Shown here one piece after another: positions 1 through 9,100 of a DNA stretch of 64,000 nucleotides. Made by a program: the position numbers and the translations under genes. Source of the DNA: Verrucomicrobia bacterium UBA1200. Lineage in GTDB: Bacteria > Verrucomicrobiota > Kiritimatiellia > RFP12 > UBA1067. The stretch covers positions 115,526 to 179,525 of the forward strand of contig DBXY01000022.1 in NCBI GenBank assembly GCA_002309765.1. The letters are read 5' to 3'. Under the pieces are notes generated by a model. The model saw only the letters and a program-made list of their open reading frames with translations. It was not told the DNA's origin and did no database searches. The first letter of the stretch is position 1, and each line of letters begins with the position of its first letter.

Positions 1-409
1 AGACATTGCGTAGCGACGGCGTCCCCACCGTCGCACGGGACACGCCCCACTTCGCCGTGATCGCCGTTGCCTTCGTCAATTCGGGCACGCGTACCCACAC
101 GTAAGAAGTCCCGTCTGGATCCCATGTGTCGATTTCGTGCGCAAGGCGCGTTCCATCCACGCCGAAGAACGCAAGGTCGCTCCCGTCCGCCGCTGAATCG
201 GAATAGTCGAACCCTGTCAATCCGTCTGGTATCTTGACGAGCGCGGGGAAATCGACCAATGTCTCCTTGCCCTCGTAGCCCGAGAACACGAGACGGCACG
301 ACTTCGCCTCTGCCCCATACGTTGCAACCGCTAACACGAATGCGGTCAAAACGAAAGCCGCCGCCCTCTCAGAAAACACATTCTTGTGGAGTGCTTTTCC
401 TGTTACCAT
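1..409 (-). CDS. DUF2341-domain secreted protein, N-terminal part (cut by window edge)
   Basis: The 5' end is complete and the gene runs off the left edge; 136 codons are visible. The start is an ATG at 409 with GGAAG six bases upstream. The first ~36 residues form a basic n-region and a long hydrophobic stretch, consistent with a signal peptide. From about residue 45 the sequence matches the DUF2341 pattern: phenylalanine-aspartate-tyrosine-serine core, 'DGSDLAFF', then 'HEIDTWDPDGTSYVWVRVP'. DUF2341 is a jelly-roll, concanavalin-like module usually found in large exported proteins of unknown ligand, so the full protein is probably large and surface exposed. It follows the solenoid gene at 658-5802 in the same direction, separated by a strong hairpin. 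The family call is fairly sure; the function is unknown. Confidence 0.8.
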   Translation of the reverse strand, partial: MVTGKALHKNVFSERAAAFVLTAFVLAVATYGAEAKSCRLVFSGYEGKETLVDFPALVKIPDGLTGFDYSDSAADGSDLAFFGVDGTRLAHEIDTWDPDGTSYVWVRVPELTKATAITAKWGVSRATVGTPSLRNV

Positions 410-657
410 AGATTCTTCCTTTCTCTTTACCATTTACCATTTTCGTATCGCGTTCCTGATCGCATACAGTGGAATGTCATACGTATACTTACCGGGGGGA
501 TACGAATGGCGGCAACATCGGATGGAGCAATCTCAACGGCAGCATCCGAAAACGGATTGCGGTTTCTCCCAGTACCAACAATTGCGGCGGCGGTCGCCAT
601 GACCGCCGCCGCAACCAAACAATTCATGGCATTGAATACGCCTTAGCGCTCTCAGGA
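410..657. other. Intergenic gap with a hairpin and no convincing gene
   Basis: The gap lies between two minus-strand genes. It holds the palindrome at 582-614 and a short run of near-repeats (TTTACCATTTACCATTT) at about 424-440. A 66-codon minus-strand frame at 427-627 was considered and not accepted (see rejected items). Confidence 0.5.
582..614 (-). terminator. Perfect 14-bp hairpin downstream of the solenoid gene
   Basis: TTGCGGCGGCGGTC (582-595) and its exact reverse complement (601-614) flank a 5-base loop. It lies 44 bases past the stop of the 1714-residue gene. On the minus strand it is followed only by a weak T-containing stretch, so it may be an imperfect intrinsic terminator or a transcript-stabilising hairpin. 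Confidence 0.5.
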
Positions 658-720
658 TTACTTGATGTAGATCAAGAGACCGCGTTCGACAATGCACAGG
701 GAAACCGACCCGTCGGCATT
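658..720 (-). other. C-terminal hydrophobic tail (shared motif, copy 1)
   Basis: This encodes the last ~20 residues: Asn-Ala-Asp-Gly, a short strand 'SVSLCIV', a turn, then 'RGLLIYIK' at the terminus. The pattern is Gly, two or more branched hydrophobics, and a final basic residue. It parallels the ends of the proteins at 12049-15183 and 34377-40415. Confidence 0.5.
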
Positions 721-3700
721 ATGCTTCAGGATAGCCCCAAGCCGAAGCGACAAAGACTGCAAGCCCGAAGCGTCAAGCTGCAGTTTGGCGAACGACTCTT
801 CCGTGCAACTCGCAAACAGCGGGATGCTGTCGCCAATCTTTGCCTCGGACATATCGCCCGACACCAACACCTTCGCCGGGCCGGATGCCGTAAGCGTTCC
901 GGCTGCCGGCACGGTACGGTTGGCCCCGACGGCAATCGCGGTACCCTCCGCAAGCGTAACCGGAACGGCCGTAAGAGTGTCGTTCTGGATCGCCAACACA
1001 CCGCCGTTCACCACAATGGTACCGCCGAAAGTGCTTGTGCACGGACTCATCACCAGCGTGCCTTCCCCGTTCTTCGTGAGAGTGCGCACGCCGGAAATAC
1101 CGGATGTCCACGTCACCGTGTACCCCTGCGTGTCGAACGTGGTGTCCGATTCGAGGGCTAAGAGACCGCTTGACGCGTCCGGGCCGCAAATAGCGAAGTT
1201 CGCCGTAGCGTAAACGCTCTTGGCGCTACCTTTCATGACGATTCCATTTTCCGCCGTATCCTGGCTGATTCCCAACTCACCGATGTAGAGGTTGGCGGGA
1301 TAAATGTACGAGTAGTCATCGGGATAACTGGCGTCGGTGCTGAAGTCAAGTCGCTTGAGTCCGCCCGCCCGAATCGTTCCGCCGGCGGCATTCACATCGC
1401 CGACATAACCGAAGTCACCCTCGAAATGATCCTCGCCACGCACGCAACTGCGCACCGTGTAGAGTCCGTCCACCTCGATTTCGCCCAGCACCGATAGGTA
1501 CATGTTGTCCCGTCCGGCGGCAACCGATCCGAAGTGGGCATACGCGCCCTCCTCGATACGGAACGCGGGTGCGCCGTTCACGTTCGCGGTCGTGTTCCTC
1601 ATGAGTGAAGGAGCGGCAATGCGGGAACCGGAAGGAACGGTCCACGTAGGTTCAGCGGTCGTGATGCCAAGGCCGTCCAGGAACTCGATATCGCCCTTGA
1701 AGGTGTGCTCGTAGGCGTTCGCGCCGGGGCCGACCGACCACGCGGAGGCGCCGCCGGCAAAATCAACCGGCCCTTGCAAGGCCACGTCATACTTCACGCA
1801 GAATTCCGCACCGCAGGAAACGGTAGCCATCCCGGCTCCGTCGTTCGAAAGCTTGCAGAACGACAGGGTGTTCTTGGTGTTGTCATCCGGATTGTTAAGT
1901 GCGACCCCCGCGTTCAAAGCCACGGAGAAAACGGTCGCCGACTTATCCACAATCACCGACGCCGACGCCGGGAATGTCAGCGAATCGAACGCCGTCGGGG
2001 CGAACGCAGTACCCGGTTCCCCAACCGCCGCGCCGGTCGCATCATCCGTCCAGTTGCCGGCATCGGAGAACAGCTTGTTGCCCGTTGCGTTGCCCCAGGT
2101 GTAGGCGCATGACGCTTTCGGCACGGAGGGGTACGCAACCACTTCGGCGTATCCGGCACCGCTGTTGTCCTGCGCCGCCGGGAAGACGACCTTCAGCCCA
2201 GTCACGTTCTTAGCGATCGGCGAACCGTCCGCGCGCTTCAGTACAGCGCAGATTGAACCTTGGGATGAACTGTTGTTGTTGAGGCCGACGGAAATCGGGC
2301 TGACCATGATCTGTGTCCAGTCGGAATCATCGTACTTAACGTAGATCGCGTCAACCACGACACCGTCACGCCCGCCGTCACCCCAGCGCGAGAAGACCGC
2401 GATTTCATCGATGTCAGCGGCAGGGAAGGTCCAAGCGAAGGTTCCGCTTGTGATCGCGTACATCTTTTCGTAGTGGCTATCGGTAACATTGTACCGGCCG
2501 ACCAGATGCACGTCACCGTCGGTAAGGACGGAATTGGGCGTCTCCCCTGAAACCGCACGAGTGGCGTTAGCGCTTTCAACGTAACGCACCACGTCAGTCT
2601 CCTCGCAGGCCGCCCCGATCAGCACGTTCGCGGTCGCCGTGATACCGTACTTGAAGTAAAGATCCTCGCCGGCGAGGGCGGATTCCCACATAAAAGCGTT
2701 GAAATATACGACATCCCCGTTGGCGTTCAGCTTGACCGCGCCATACGGCGTGTCGAAAAGCTCTTCCAACTGGGTGGCCGTCAACGCAAGACCGGTGATC
2801 AGCGTGCTCTCCTGCACATCATCCGCAACCGTGATCTTCGCCCCCTCGGCGATGACGAGCGAACCGCCTTCAGGCACCGTGATGGAAGGTGTGCCGCTGA
2901 ACGTCATATTGCCCTCGATCGTAACCGGGCCGCCTACCGTAATCGCGGAGGAAAGCCCCGACCCCGCCTTGAACGTCAGCGCCGCACCCTCCGAGATCGT
3001 GGTGGTGGCGTTACCCAGTACGCCGCCTTCCGCGACTTCCAGCGTTGTGCCGTCCGCCAGGGTCAACGGACCGGTTCCGGAGCCGTTAGCCGCCGAAACC
3101 ACGATCTTGCCGCCTTCGAGGAAGGTGCCGCCCGTGAAATACTGACCCGCGGCCAAAACGAGCGTGCCGGGGTTAATCTTATAGAGCTTCGCGGCCGTGT
3201 TGTTGAAAGATTTCTCGATGGTGATGGTATGCGCCGTTTCACCGTCAAAGCAGTCGAGCGTGTCGAACTTCACGTCGCTGGCGTAGAAAGTAACCCCCTT
3301 CCCGCCGTCCGCCCAGGTCCAGTCGCCGTATGCGCCGAAGAGATACGTTCCGTACGCTCCGCTGCCGCTGATGTCCATATTCACGGAGCCGGTCTCGCCG
3401 ATGAAGGAGATGCCGCCGGAGCCGAGATTGATGCGTTCGGCATAGAAGCCCATGTTTTTGCCGACATCGAGCGTGATCGCGTCAGCCCAGACGGTTCCGT
3501 ATTTGCGCGTGGTTGTGAACTTGTCGTACCAGGCGTGAACCGTGCCGCCCACGAAGAGTTCGGCGCCGTCCGCCATCGCGATGTAGAGTCTGCCGTTCGC
3601 GCCCTCGCCTACGGTCAGATCGCCGGTGAGTTCCACCCGGGATCCCGATTCGATGGTCAATGTTTGACCGCTCACGCCCGTGAGGTTGTTGGCGTAGAGT

Positions 3701-5802
3701 TTGCCGCCGGCGGCGAGCGTGGCATTGCCGGAAATGGTCACGGTGTCCGCCGAAAAGGTAAAGGTGGGGCCGCTCAGCCGGAGTCCGCCGGCACCGTCCA
3801 CCGTACCCCAGCCCATCGCCGTCACGCCGTACGGGAATTCAGCGGGACCCGCCGAGTTGACGTTGTAGTCCGTAGTGAACGCGACGGGGCAGTTGAAGGT
3901 GTTCGCCGCCGCGGAGGTCGAGACGATCTTACCAATCGTGAGCGTCTTCGCGGTCGTGGCGTCGCCGCCGGGTACAACCCCGTTGACCGTCACCGCGCCG
4001 GTTCCGAAGAAGTTCAGGGAGCTCGCGGTGAAGTCCGCCGGCATGGACAGGACGAGCGCCGTATCGTTCGTGAAGCAGAGGTCGTCAACGGGCGAAATCA
4101 CCGCACGGCCCCAGTTCGCCGGATCGCTGATGGTCTCGCCGTCACCGCCGCCCGTCCAGAAGCAGTACTCCGTCTGGCGCCGGATGCTCACGCAGTCAAT
4201 GGCCGTTGCGCAGTCTTTTTGCGAACTAAGTGCGGTGAACTGCAACCGGTAAGTGCCGGTGGTCTCCACGGTGATGTACTTCTCGTAGGGCGTCAACTCC
4301 GAGCCCGTTGTCGTAACAAATTGGTCGGCGATGAGATCGTTGGTGATCTCGCCATCCTCGAGCGGACCGAACGAGATCGTGATGGTTTGTCCGGTGTATT
4401 GGCCGCCCCGCGCCACATAGTTCAGCGAGACCCGGTAGGTACCGGGGGCGGAGACCGCCACGTCCTGATAGGCGATCGTGTCCCCTTCGCTGTCCCGGGT
4501 TTGGATGAACATCGCATACTTGCCCACCTCAAGCCCCGTAGCCATCCAGGTACCGAACGGGCATCCCAAACCTACCCGACCGGGATTGTTGACCTGCCAG
4601 CCCGGATTGCTGTAGTTCTCGAAACTGGCGTAGGCACCCCACGGTTCTTTGACGCTGAAAGAACCCTCCTCGAACTCACCGTTGGTAATCAGCTCTTCGG
4701 ACGCGAAGAGGCGCACGTTGTCATAGGTGGTGGCCTTGTCGGAGGAAGAGGAACCAACGAACTTCAGGCGATAGGTGCCAACGGAAAGCACGGCGACAGG
4801 ACGGGAATAGGAGGTATAGACATCCGATGCGGGGGAAAACGTCTCCAACAAATCGTCTTCATTGAGATCGGTCTTATCTCCCGTGATCTGCCCGAAGTAG
4901 GCCTTCGCGGTCTGGTCTGGATAACCGGGTCGCGCAGCATAGTCGAACGCGAGCGTGTAGAGACCGGGCTTGTCAATGGTCACATCCTGGTATGCGATGC
5001 CATCGGCACCGTTGTTCGACTGCACGAACATGGCAAACTCTCCAACCGGGCGTCCGCCAGCCACCCAAGGTGCACCCGCCTTGGCGATACCGCACTTGTC
5101 GTTGAGCTCCCAACCGGGATTGTTGAAACCCGATCCGTTTGAATATGACCAGGTACCGCTGTTCGCCGTGACCGACCCAGAGTCGAAGAAGCCGTTTTCG
5201 AGCAGGGTGTCGATCTTGCGGACGCTGACATTGTCGAACGCCGTCGAGCTGTCAACTGAAGAGGTGCCGGAAAAGAGCAGCCGGTAGGTGCCGGCAGTCT
5301 TCACGTCAATCGTGCGATGGTAGGCGGTCAGCGAGTCGGTGGTGGTCGCCGCGAAAGTCGTCAGCACATTCGTGTCGGGCACCTCTCCATCCACGACCTG
5401 GGAGAACGACACGGTGATGGTCTGCTTGTTGTACGTCCCTCCGGGCCTCGCCACCCACTGGAAGGCAATCCTGTAAACGCCGGGTTCGGGCACGGTCACA
5501 TCCTGGTAACAGGTGGAGGTGGAGTTGTTGGTCTTGAGAACCATCGCGTAGGTGCCGATGTTAAGCCCACTATTGACATACGTGCCACTTGCCTTAACCT
5601 TGGCGCAGGAGGTCGGAACCCAACCCGGAAGGTGGGCGCTAGTGACGCCGCTGTCCAAGTAATTTCCGCCATTATTTCCAAAAACCGTTCCCGACTCGAA
5701 GTCGCCGTTCGCGACAAGCTCGTAACTCGGCCACGGATCGTTCGCACACGCACAAACAGCGGCAACCGCCATAACGCCAGACACTAAACCTTTAAGATTC
5801 AT
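658..5802 (-). CDS. Giant secreted protein: three jelly-roll modules plus beta-solenoid with autotransporter-type strand repeats
   Basis: 1714 residues with an N-terminal signal peptide (hydrophobic stretch ending near Ala-Asn about residue 21). Residues ~29-193, 198-370 and 373-545 are three tandem copies of a beta-sandwich unit, each with 'NGxFExG', 'PGW', 'YQDV' and 'T-A-x-D-x-V' signatures typical of DUF642/carbohydrate-binding-like folds. From ~550 onwards there are 'W-x-G-G ... NW' units and a 'GEGTLVMSP ... GTIVVNGGVLAI' repeat typical of autotransporter-associated beta strand repeats, i.e. a solenoid. No autotransporter barrel is visible. The last residues are 'RGLLIYIK', resembling the tails of the two other solenoid proteins here. 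The start ATG has AAGGAG eight bases upstream. Likely a surface adhesin or glycan binder; the ligand is unknown. Confidence 0.85.
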   Translation of the reverse strand: MNLKGLVSGVMAVAAVCACANDPWPSYELVANGDFESGTVFGNNGGNYLDSGVTSAHLPGWVPTSCAKVKASGTYVNSGLNIGTYAMVLKTNNSTSTCYQDVTVPEPGVYRIAFQWVARPGGTYNKQTITVSFSQVVDGEVPDTNVLTTFAATTTDSLTAYHRTIDVKTAGTYRLLFSGTSSVDSSTAFDNVSVRKIDTLLENGFFDSGSVTANSGTWSYSNGSGFNNPGWELNDKCGIAKAGAPWVAGGRPVGEFAMFVQSNNGADGIAYQDVTIDKPGLYTLAFDYAARPGYPDQTAKAYFGQITGDKTDLNEDDLLETFSPASDVYTSYSRPVAVLSVGTYRLKFVGSSSSDKATTYDNVRLFASEELITNGEFEEGSFSVKEPWGAYASFENYSNPGWQVNNPGRVGLGCPFGTWMATGLEVGKYAMFIQTRDSEGDTIAYQDVAVSAPGTYRVSLNYVARGGQYTGQTITISFGPLEDGEITNDLIADQFVTTTGSELTPYEKYITVETTGTYRLQFTALSSQKDCATAIDCVSIRRQTEYCFWTGGGDGETISDPANWGRAVISPVDDLCFTNDTALVLSMPADFTASSLNFFGTGAVTVNGVVPGGDATTAKTLTIGKIVSTSAAANTFNCPVAFTTDYNVNSAGPAEFPYGVTAMGWGTVDGAGGLRLSGPTFTFSADTVTISGNATLAAGGKLYANNLTGVSGQTLTIESGSRVELTGDLTVGEGANGRLYIAMADGAELFVGGTVHAWYDKFTTTRKYGTVWADAITLDVGKNMGFYAERINLGSGGISFIGETGSVNMDISGSGAYGTYLFGAYGDWTWADGGKGVTFYASDVKFDTLDCFDGETAHTITIEKSFNNTAAKLYKINPGTLVLAAGQYFTGGTFLEGGKIVVSAANGSGTGPLTLADGTTLEVAEGGVLGNATTTISEGAALTFKAGSGLSSAITVGGPVTIEGNMTFSGTPSITVPEGGSLVIAEGAKITVADDVQESTLITGLALTATQLEELFDTPYGAVKLNANGDVVYFNAFMWESALAGEDLYFKYGITATANVLIGAACEETDVVRYVESANATRAVSGETPNSVLTDGDVHLVGRYNVTDSHYEKMYAITSGTFAWTFPAADIDEIAVFSRWGDGGRDGVVVDAIYVKYDDSDWTQIMVSPISVGLNNNSSSQGSICAVLKRADGSPIAKNVTGLKVVFPAAQDNSGAGYAEVVAYPSVPKASCAYTWGNATGNKLFSDAGNWTDDATGAAVGEPGTAFAPTAFDSLTFPASASVIVDKSATVFSVALNAGVALNNPDDNTKNTLSFCKLSNDGAGMATVSCGAEFCVKYDVALQGPVDFAGGASAWSVGPGANAYEHTFKGDIEFLDGLGITTAEPTWTVPSGSRIAAPSLMRNTTANVNGAPAFRIEEGAYAHFGSVAAGRDNMYLSVLGEIEVDGLYTVRSCVRGEDHFEGDFGYVGDVNAAGGTIRAGGLKRLDFSTDASYPDDYSYIYPANLYIGELGISQDTAENGIVMKGSAKSVYATANFAICGPDASSGLLALESDTTFDTQGYTVTWTSGISGVRTLTKNGEGTLVMSPCTSTFGGTIVVNGGVLAIQNDTLTAVPVTLAEGTAIAVGANRTVPAAGTLTASGPAKVLVSGDMSEAKIGDSIPLFASCTEESFAKLQLDASGLQSLSLRLGAILKHNADGSVSLCIVERGLLIYIK

Positions 5803-5861
5803 GACTCACTCTCCTTAAACAGGAATTGATTTAAAGACACCTACTTCATAATGTGCGCGTA

Positions 5862-5891
5862 ATTATCACCGACTACACCACCATTTGTCAA
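5862..5891 (-). promoter_or_regulatory. Sigma-70-type promoter for the 1714-residue solenoid gene
   Basis: On the minus strand TTGACA (complement of 5886-5891) and GATAAT (complement of 5862-5867) are separated by 18 bases. The -35 is perfect and the -10 has one mismatch. The predicted leader is about 55 bases before the ATG at 5802. Confidence 0.65.
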
Positions 5892-5946
5892 GAGCAAAAC
5901 GAAACAAACGAAAAACTCCGTTGCCCTCCGGACACCACCAAAATTG

Positions 5947-5974
5947 TTTTTTAGCCGCAGGGACGCCAAAGAAG
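5947..5974. repeat. Decayed copy of dispersed 'TTTTAGCCGCAAAG...' repeat
   Basis: TTTTTTAGCCGCAGGGACG followed by CCAAAGAAG. It resembles the better copies at 26413-26463, 31932-31991, 56004-56040 and 60194-60230, all of which are intergenic. Confidence 0.45.
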
Positions 5975-6089
5975 ATTTCCCCCAATTCATCATTTTAAAA
6001 ATATCCGCCGCTGGAAAAATATTTAGCGTTCCGGTTCGTTTTAATTATTTAACTGACTTTAAAAATCGTTTTTGACAGGTGTTTTGCAC

Positions 6090-6119
6090 TTGAATGCGGC
6101 GGTTATTTTTTGGTAACAT
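6090..6119 (+). promoter_or_regulatory. Possible promoter of the DUF4175-like/AKR/rimO operon
   Basis: TTGAAT (6090-6095), an 18-base spacer and TAACAT (6114-6119), about 30 bases before the preferred ATG at 6148. Both boxes are imperfect. A perfect TTGACA at 6072-6077 lacks a -10 at the right distance. Confidence 0.3.
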
Positions 6120-6147
6120 TCCTTTATCAGTTGTGATGGGGTTTGAT

Positions 6148-9100
6148 ATGGGCATTTTAGATCACCGATTGCAAGAGATTAACCGTAAGGTCAACCGCTG
6201 GCGGACTTTTGAATGGCTGCTGTTCGCGGTTGCCGGGATTTTGCTGGGCTGGTGTCTGGTAACGGCACTGGACGTTTGGCTGCGCCCGCGGCTTTACGGC
6301 AGGTTGGCTTTGTGCCTGATTCTGCTCGCCGGCACGGTCGCGGCTCTGGTTTGGGTCAGCCATTTCTTGGGCAAACGACGCACCGCGCCGGCGGTGGCGG
6401 CATTGCTTGAACGTTATTTCCCCCAATTGGACAACCATCTGATCAACTGCGTCCTCTTTGACCGCGAGCCGGAAAAGAACGCCTGGCTTAAGACCTATCT
6501 TAGCGAGGGCGTGCCTGGACTGGCCGGTTTGCCGCTAAAGGAGATGAAAAACCGCCGGATGCGCAAATACGGCTGGCTGGCGGTAGCCGTCGGCCTGCTG
6601 GCGATGGCGCTGCCGGCGCTGTTCCTTGGCAACGCCTGGACGGTGGCAATGCAGCGGACGGCCAACCCCTTCTGCCAACTCTCCCCGCCCACCTTCGCCA
6701 AAGTGCTGGCGGTGGAACCCGAAAACAAGACCATCGTCCAAGGCGACGGGATCGACCTGGCGGTAAAAGTTTCGGGGCGTTCCGGCCAGTTTGTCGATCT
6801 GGACCTTTACCCGGAGGACAACAAGCGCAGCACCATTCGGATCGGACAGATCAAAACCTCCGGGACGGAAGAGCGTTTCTCCTATCGGGTCGCCAAGGTG
6901 GCGGACTCTTTGCAATACCGGTTCACGGTGGGCGACGCCTACCCCACTGGAAAGTACAAAGTGACGGCGGTGCCGCCGCTGGCACTGTCGGACGCCTCGG
7001 TCACCGTTACCCCGCCGTCGTACACCGGACTTCGCCCGCGCCTTTTCAACGCCCTCACCAACGCCATATCCGTGCCGGTGCATTCAAAAATCAGCATTAG
7101 GTTTTCCGGCAACCGCCCCGTGCGGAACGCCCGGCTAGTGTTCGAGGACGGCGAACTGCCGTTGAACTCCACCGACAACGGGACCAGCTGGAGCGGCAGC
7201 CGCGAGGTTGCCGCCGGGACATTCTTCAACATCGCGGCGAAAGATGACTACGGGCTGGAGATGCTGACCCCGGTACGCTATTCGCTGATGGAGGACCGCG
7301 CCCCGGAGATTAAACTGGTCGAGCCGGCCTCCGCCAAGGCGGTGTTGCCGCCGGCCGCCGCGCCGCAGTTGAGTTTTGACGTGGCCGACGAGTACGGGCT
7401 GGGCAAAGTGCGTATCGAAAAGATAAAGAAGGGCGCCAAAAGCACCGCCGAGGGCGAACTGCTGAAGGTGTGGGATTTAGACGGCAAACGGAAATTCTCC
7501 GGGCAATGGACCGGGGCGATCGAGGACGTGGAACCCGGCGCGGCGCTGCGGATCGTGGCGTTCGACAACGCAGAAGGCGCGAACGGCCCGCACCGCACGG
7601 TAAGCCAGCAGATCACCGTGGAGGCGGTTTCCGTGGCGTCACAGGTCGCCGCCGAAGCCCAGCAGCGCGGCACCGTCCGGAAAAGCATCGGCGAGCTGGT
7701 CGCCCGCCAACGCTCGTTGCTGAAGGCGACCACGAAACTGCAGGAAGCGTTGCCTACTTTCGATTCCGAAAGCTGGCAGGAAATGCAAACCAAGCAGGGG
7801 GAGATCAAAGATTACGCGGTCGCGCTGCAAAAGGCCAAGGATGGCGCGATCGGCACGGCGCGGGTGGCGTTGTCGAAAGCCCTGCAAGGTCCGTTGCCGG
7901 AAGCGGTGGTGAAACTCACCCGGATGTCAACCGGAGCGGCCGACCAGCGGGACAGCTGCGCCAAGGACGCGGTTGAGGCGCAGAAAAAGGTGTTGCGGCT
8001 GTTCAGCCAGGCCGACGGCAACATGGAGAAGGGCGAAGTGTCTCAATCCGCCGCCGGGGTGATGGCGATGCTCGACGGGATTAAGAAGGGGCAAACCGCC
8101 AACCTCAACGCCACCCGCAAGGCGTTTGACGGCAAGGCGGAAAAACTCGCGGAGGCGATCGTTGACCGTCAGGACAATCTGGCCCAAGACGTGCAGGCGA
8201 TGATTGGGTTCTGCCGATCCGAGGCCAAGCAGGACCGGGAAGACGAAGAGTTCGGGGCACTGATGAACAAGGTGGCCGATCGGGCGGAAGCGCTTAAACT
8301 GCACCCCGACATGGTGGAGATCGCCGAAGTGATGGATTCCGAAAACTACAGCCGGTCGATCCAGCCCCAACAGGCGGTAACCAACAACCTCGCCGCGCTG
8401 ATCGCGATGCTCAACGAATGGCGCGAGACCGAGACCAAGGAAAAAACCGAGGATATGTTGGGTACCATAAAGGACGCCAGAGCCTCTCTGAAGAAACTCG
8501 AAGACCTCCAGAGCGAGATTGTGGACGCGCTGCGCGGCACCGGCAGCCAAGGCGACAAGACGGAAAAACTTGACGAGGATATGCTGGAAGAGATCGTGGA
8601 GCTGAAGAAAAACATGTCCCAGGCGTTGCTAAAGGTGGCGACCGACCTGCAGTCCTTGCCGGAGTTGGACGCGGTGAACGAGCTGGTCACCGACTGTTTC
8701 CAGACCTTCGAGGAGATGTCCCAGGAAGAGGGTTCGGGCACCAACGCGGTAAAGGAAAGCGGGTTGCAGAAGGAGGACTGGATTCTTGACACGTTGACCA
8801 AGACCGGCGAAAAAGCCGACGAGATGGAGATGTGGCTGGCTTCCAAATCCGATAACAAAAAGCTCAACATCGAAAACTTCGACCAGGAGGAAATGAAAGC
8901 CCCGATTGGCCAGGTTACGATGCCGGAAGAGTTGCAGGATTTGATTGGCGACCTGCTGGATTCCGAAGAGGAGCAGCAGAAAAACGCCGATGACTCGGTA
9001 ACCAACCAGGGCGACGCGAACGTCGATGCCGGATGGGAGGTGGCGGAAGGCGAGTTTGTGGATTACAACGCCTCAGGAAAGTCCGGCAACGACCGGCCCG

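Larger units (their letters stand above)
5803..6147. other. Divergent promoter gap
   Basis: 345 bases between divergent genes. It contains the minus-strand promoter at 5862-5891, a weak plus-strand promoter at 6090-6119 and a decayed copy of the dispersed 'AGCCGCAAAG' repeat at 5947-5974. Nothing else was recognised. Confidence 0.6.

Noticed and set aside
427..627. 66-codon minus-strand frame starting with a signal-peptide-like stretch (MNCLVAAAVMATAAA) just before the DUF2341 gene
   Set aside because: The Ala/Val run is the translation of the 14-bp GC palindrome at 582-614. There is no good ribosome site and no recognisable protein beyond it.
658..720. PEP-CTERM, LPXTG, autotransporter barrel or type IX sorting domain at the end of the solenoid proteins
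   Set aside because: None of the three tails has the PEP or LPXTG motif, a barrel-sized C-terminal domain, or the length of a type IX domain.
3229..5142. 637-codon plus-strand frame antisense to the solenoid gene
   Set aside because: Shadow of a GC-biased real gene: His/Arg/Val-rich, no family signature and no ribosome site.
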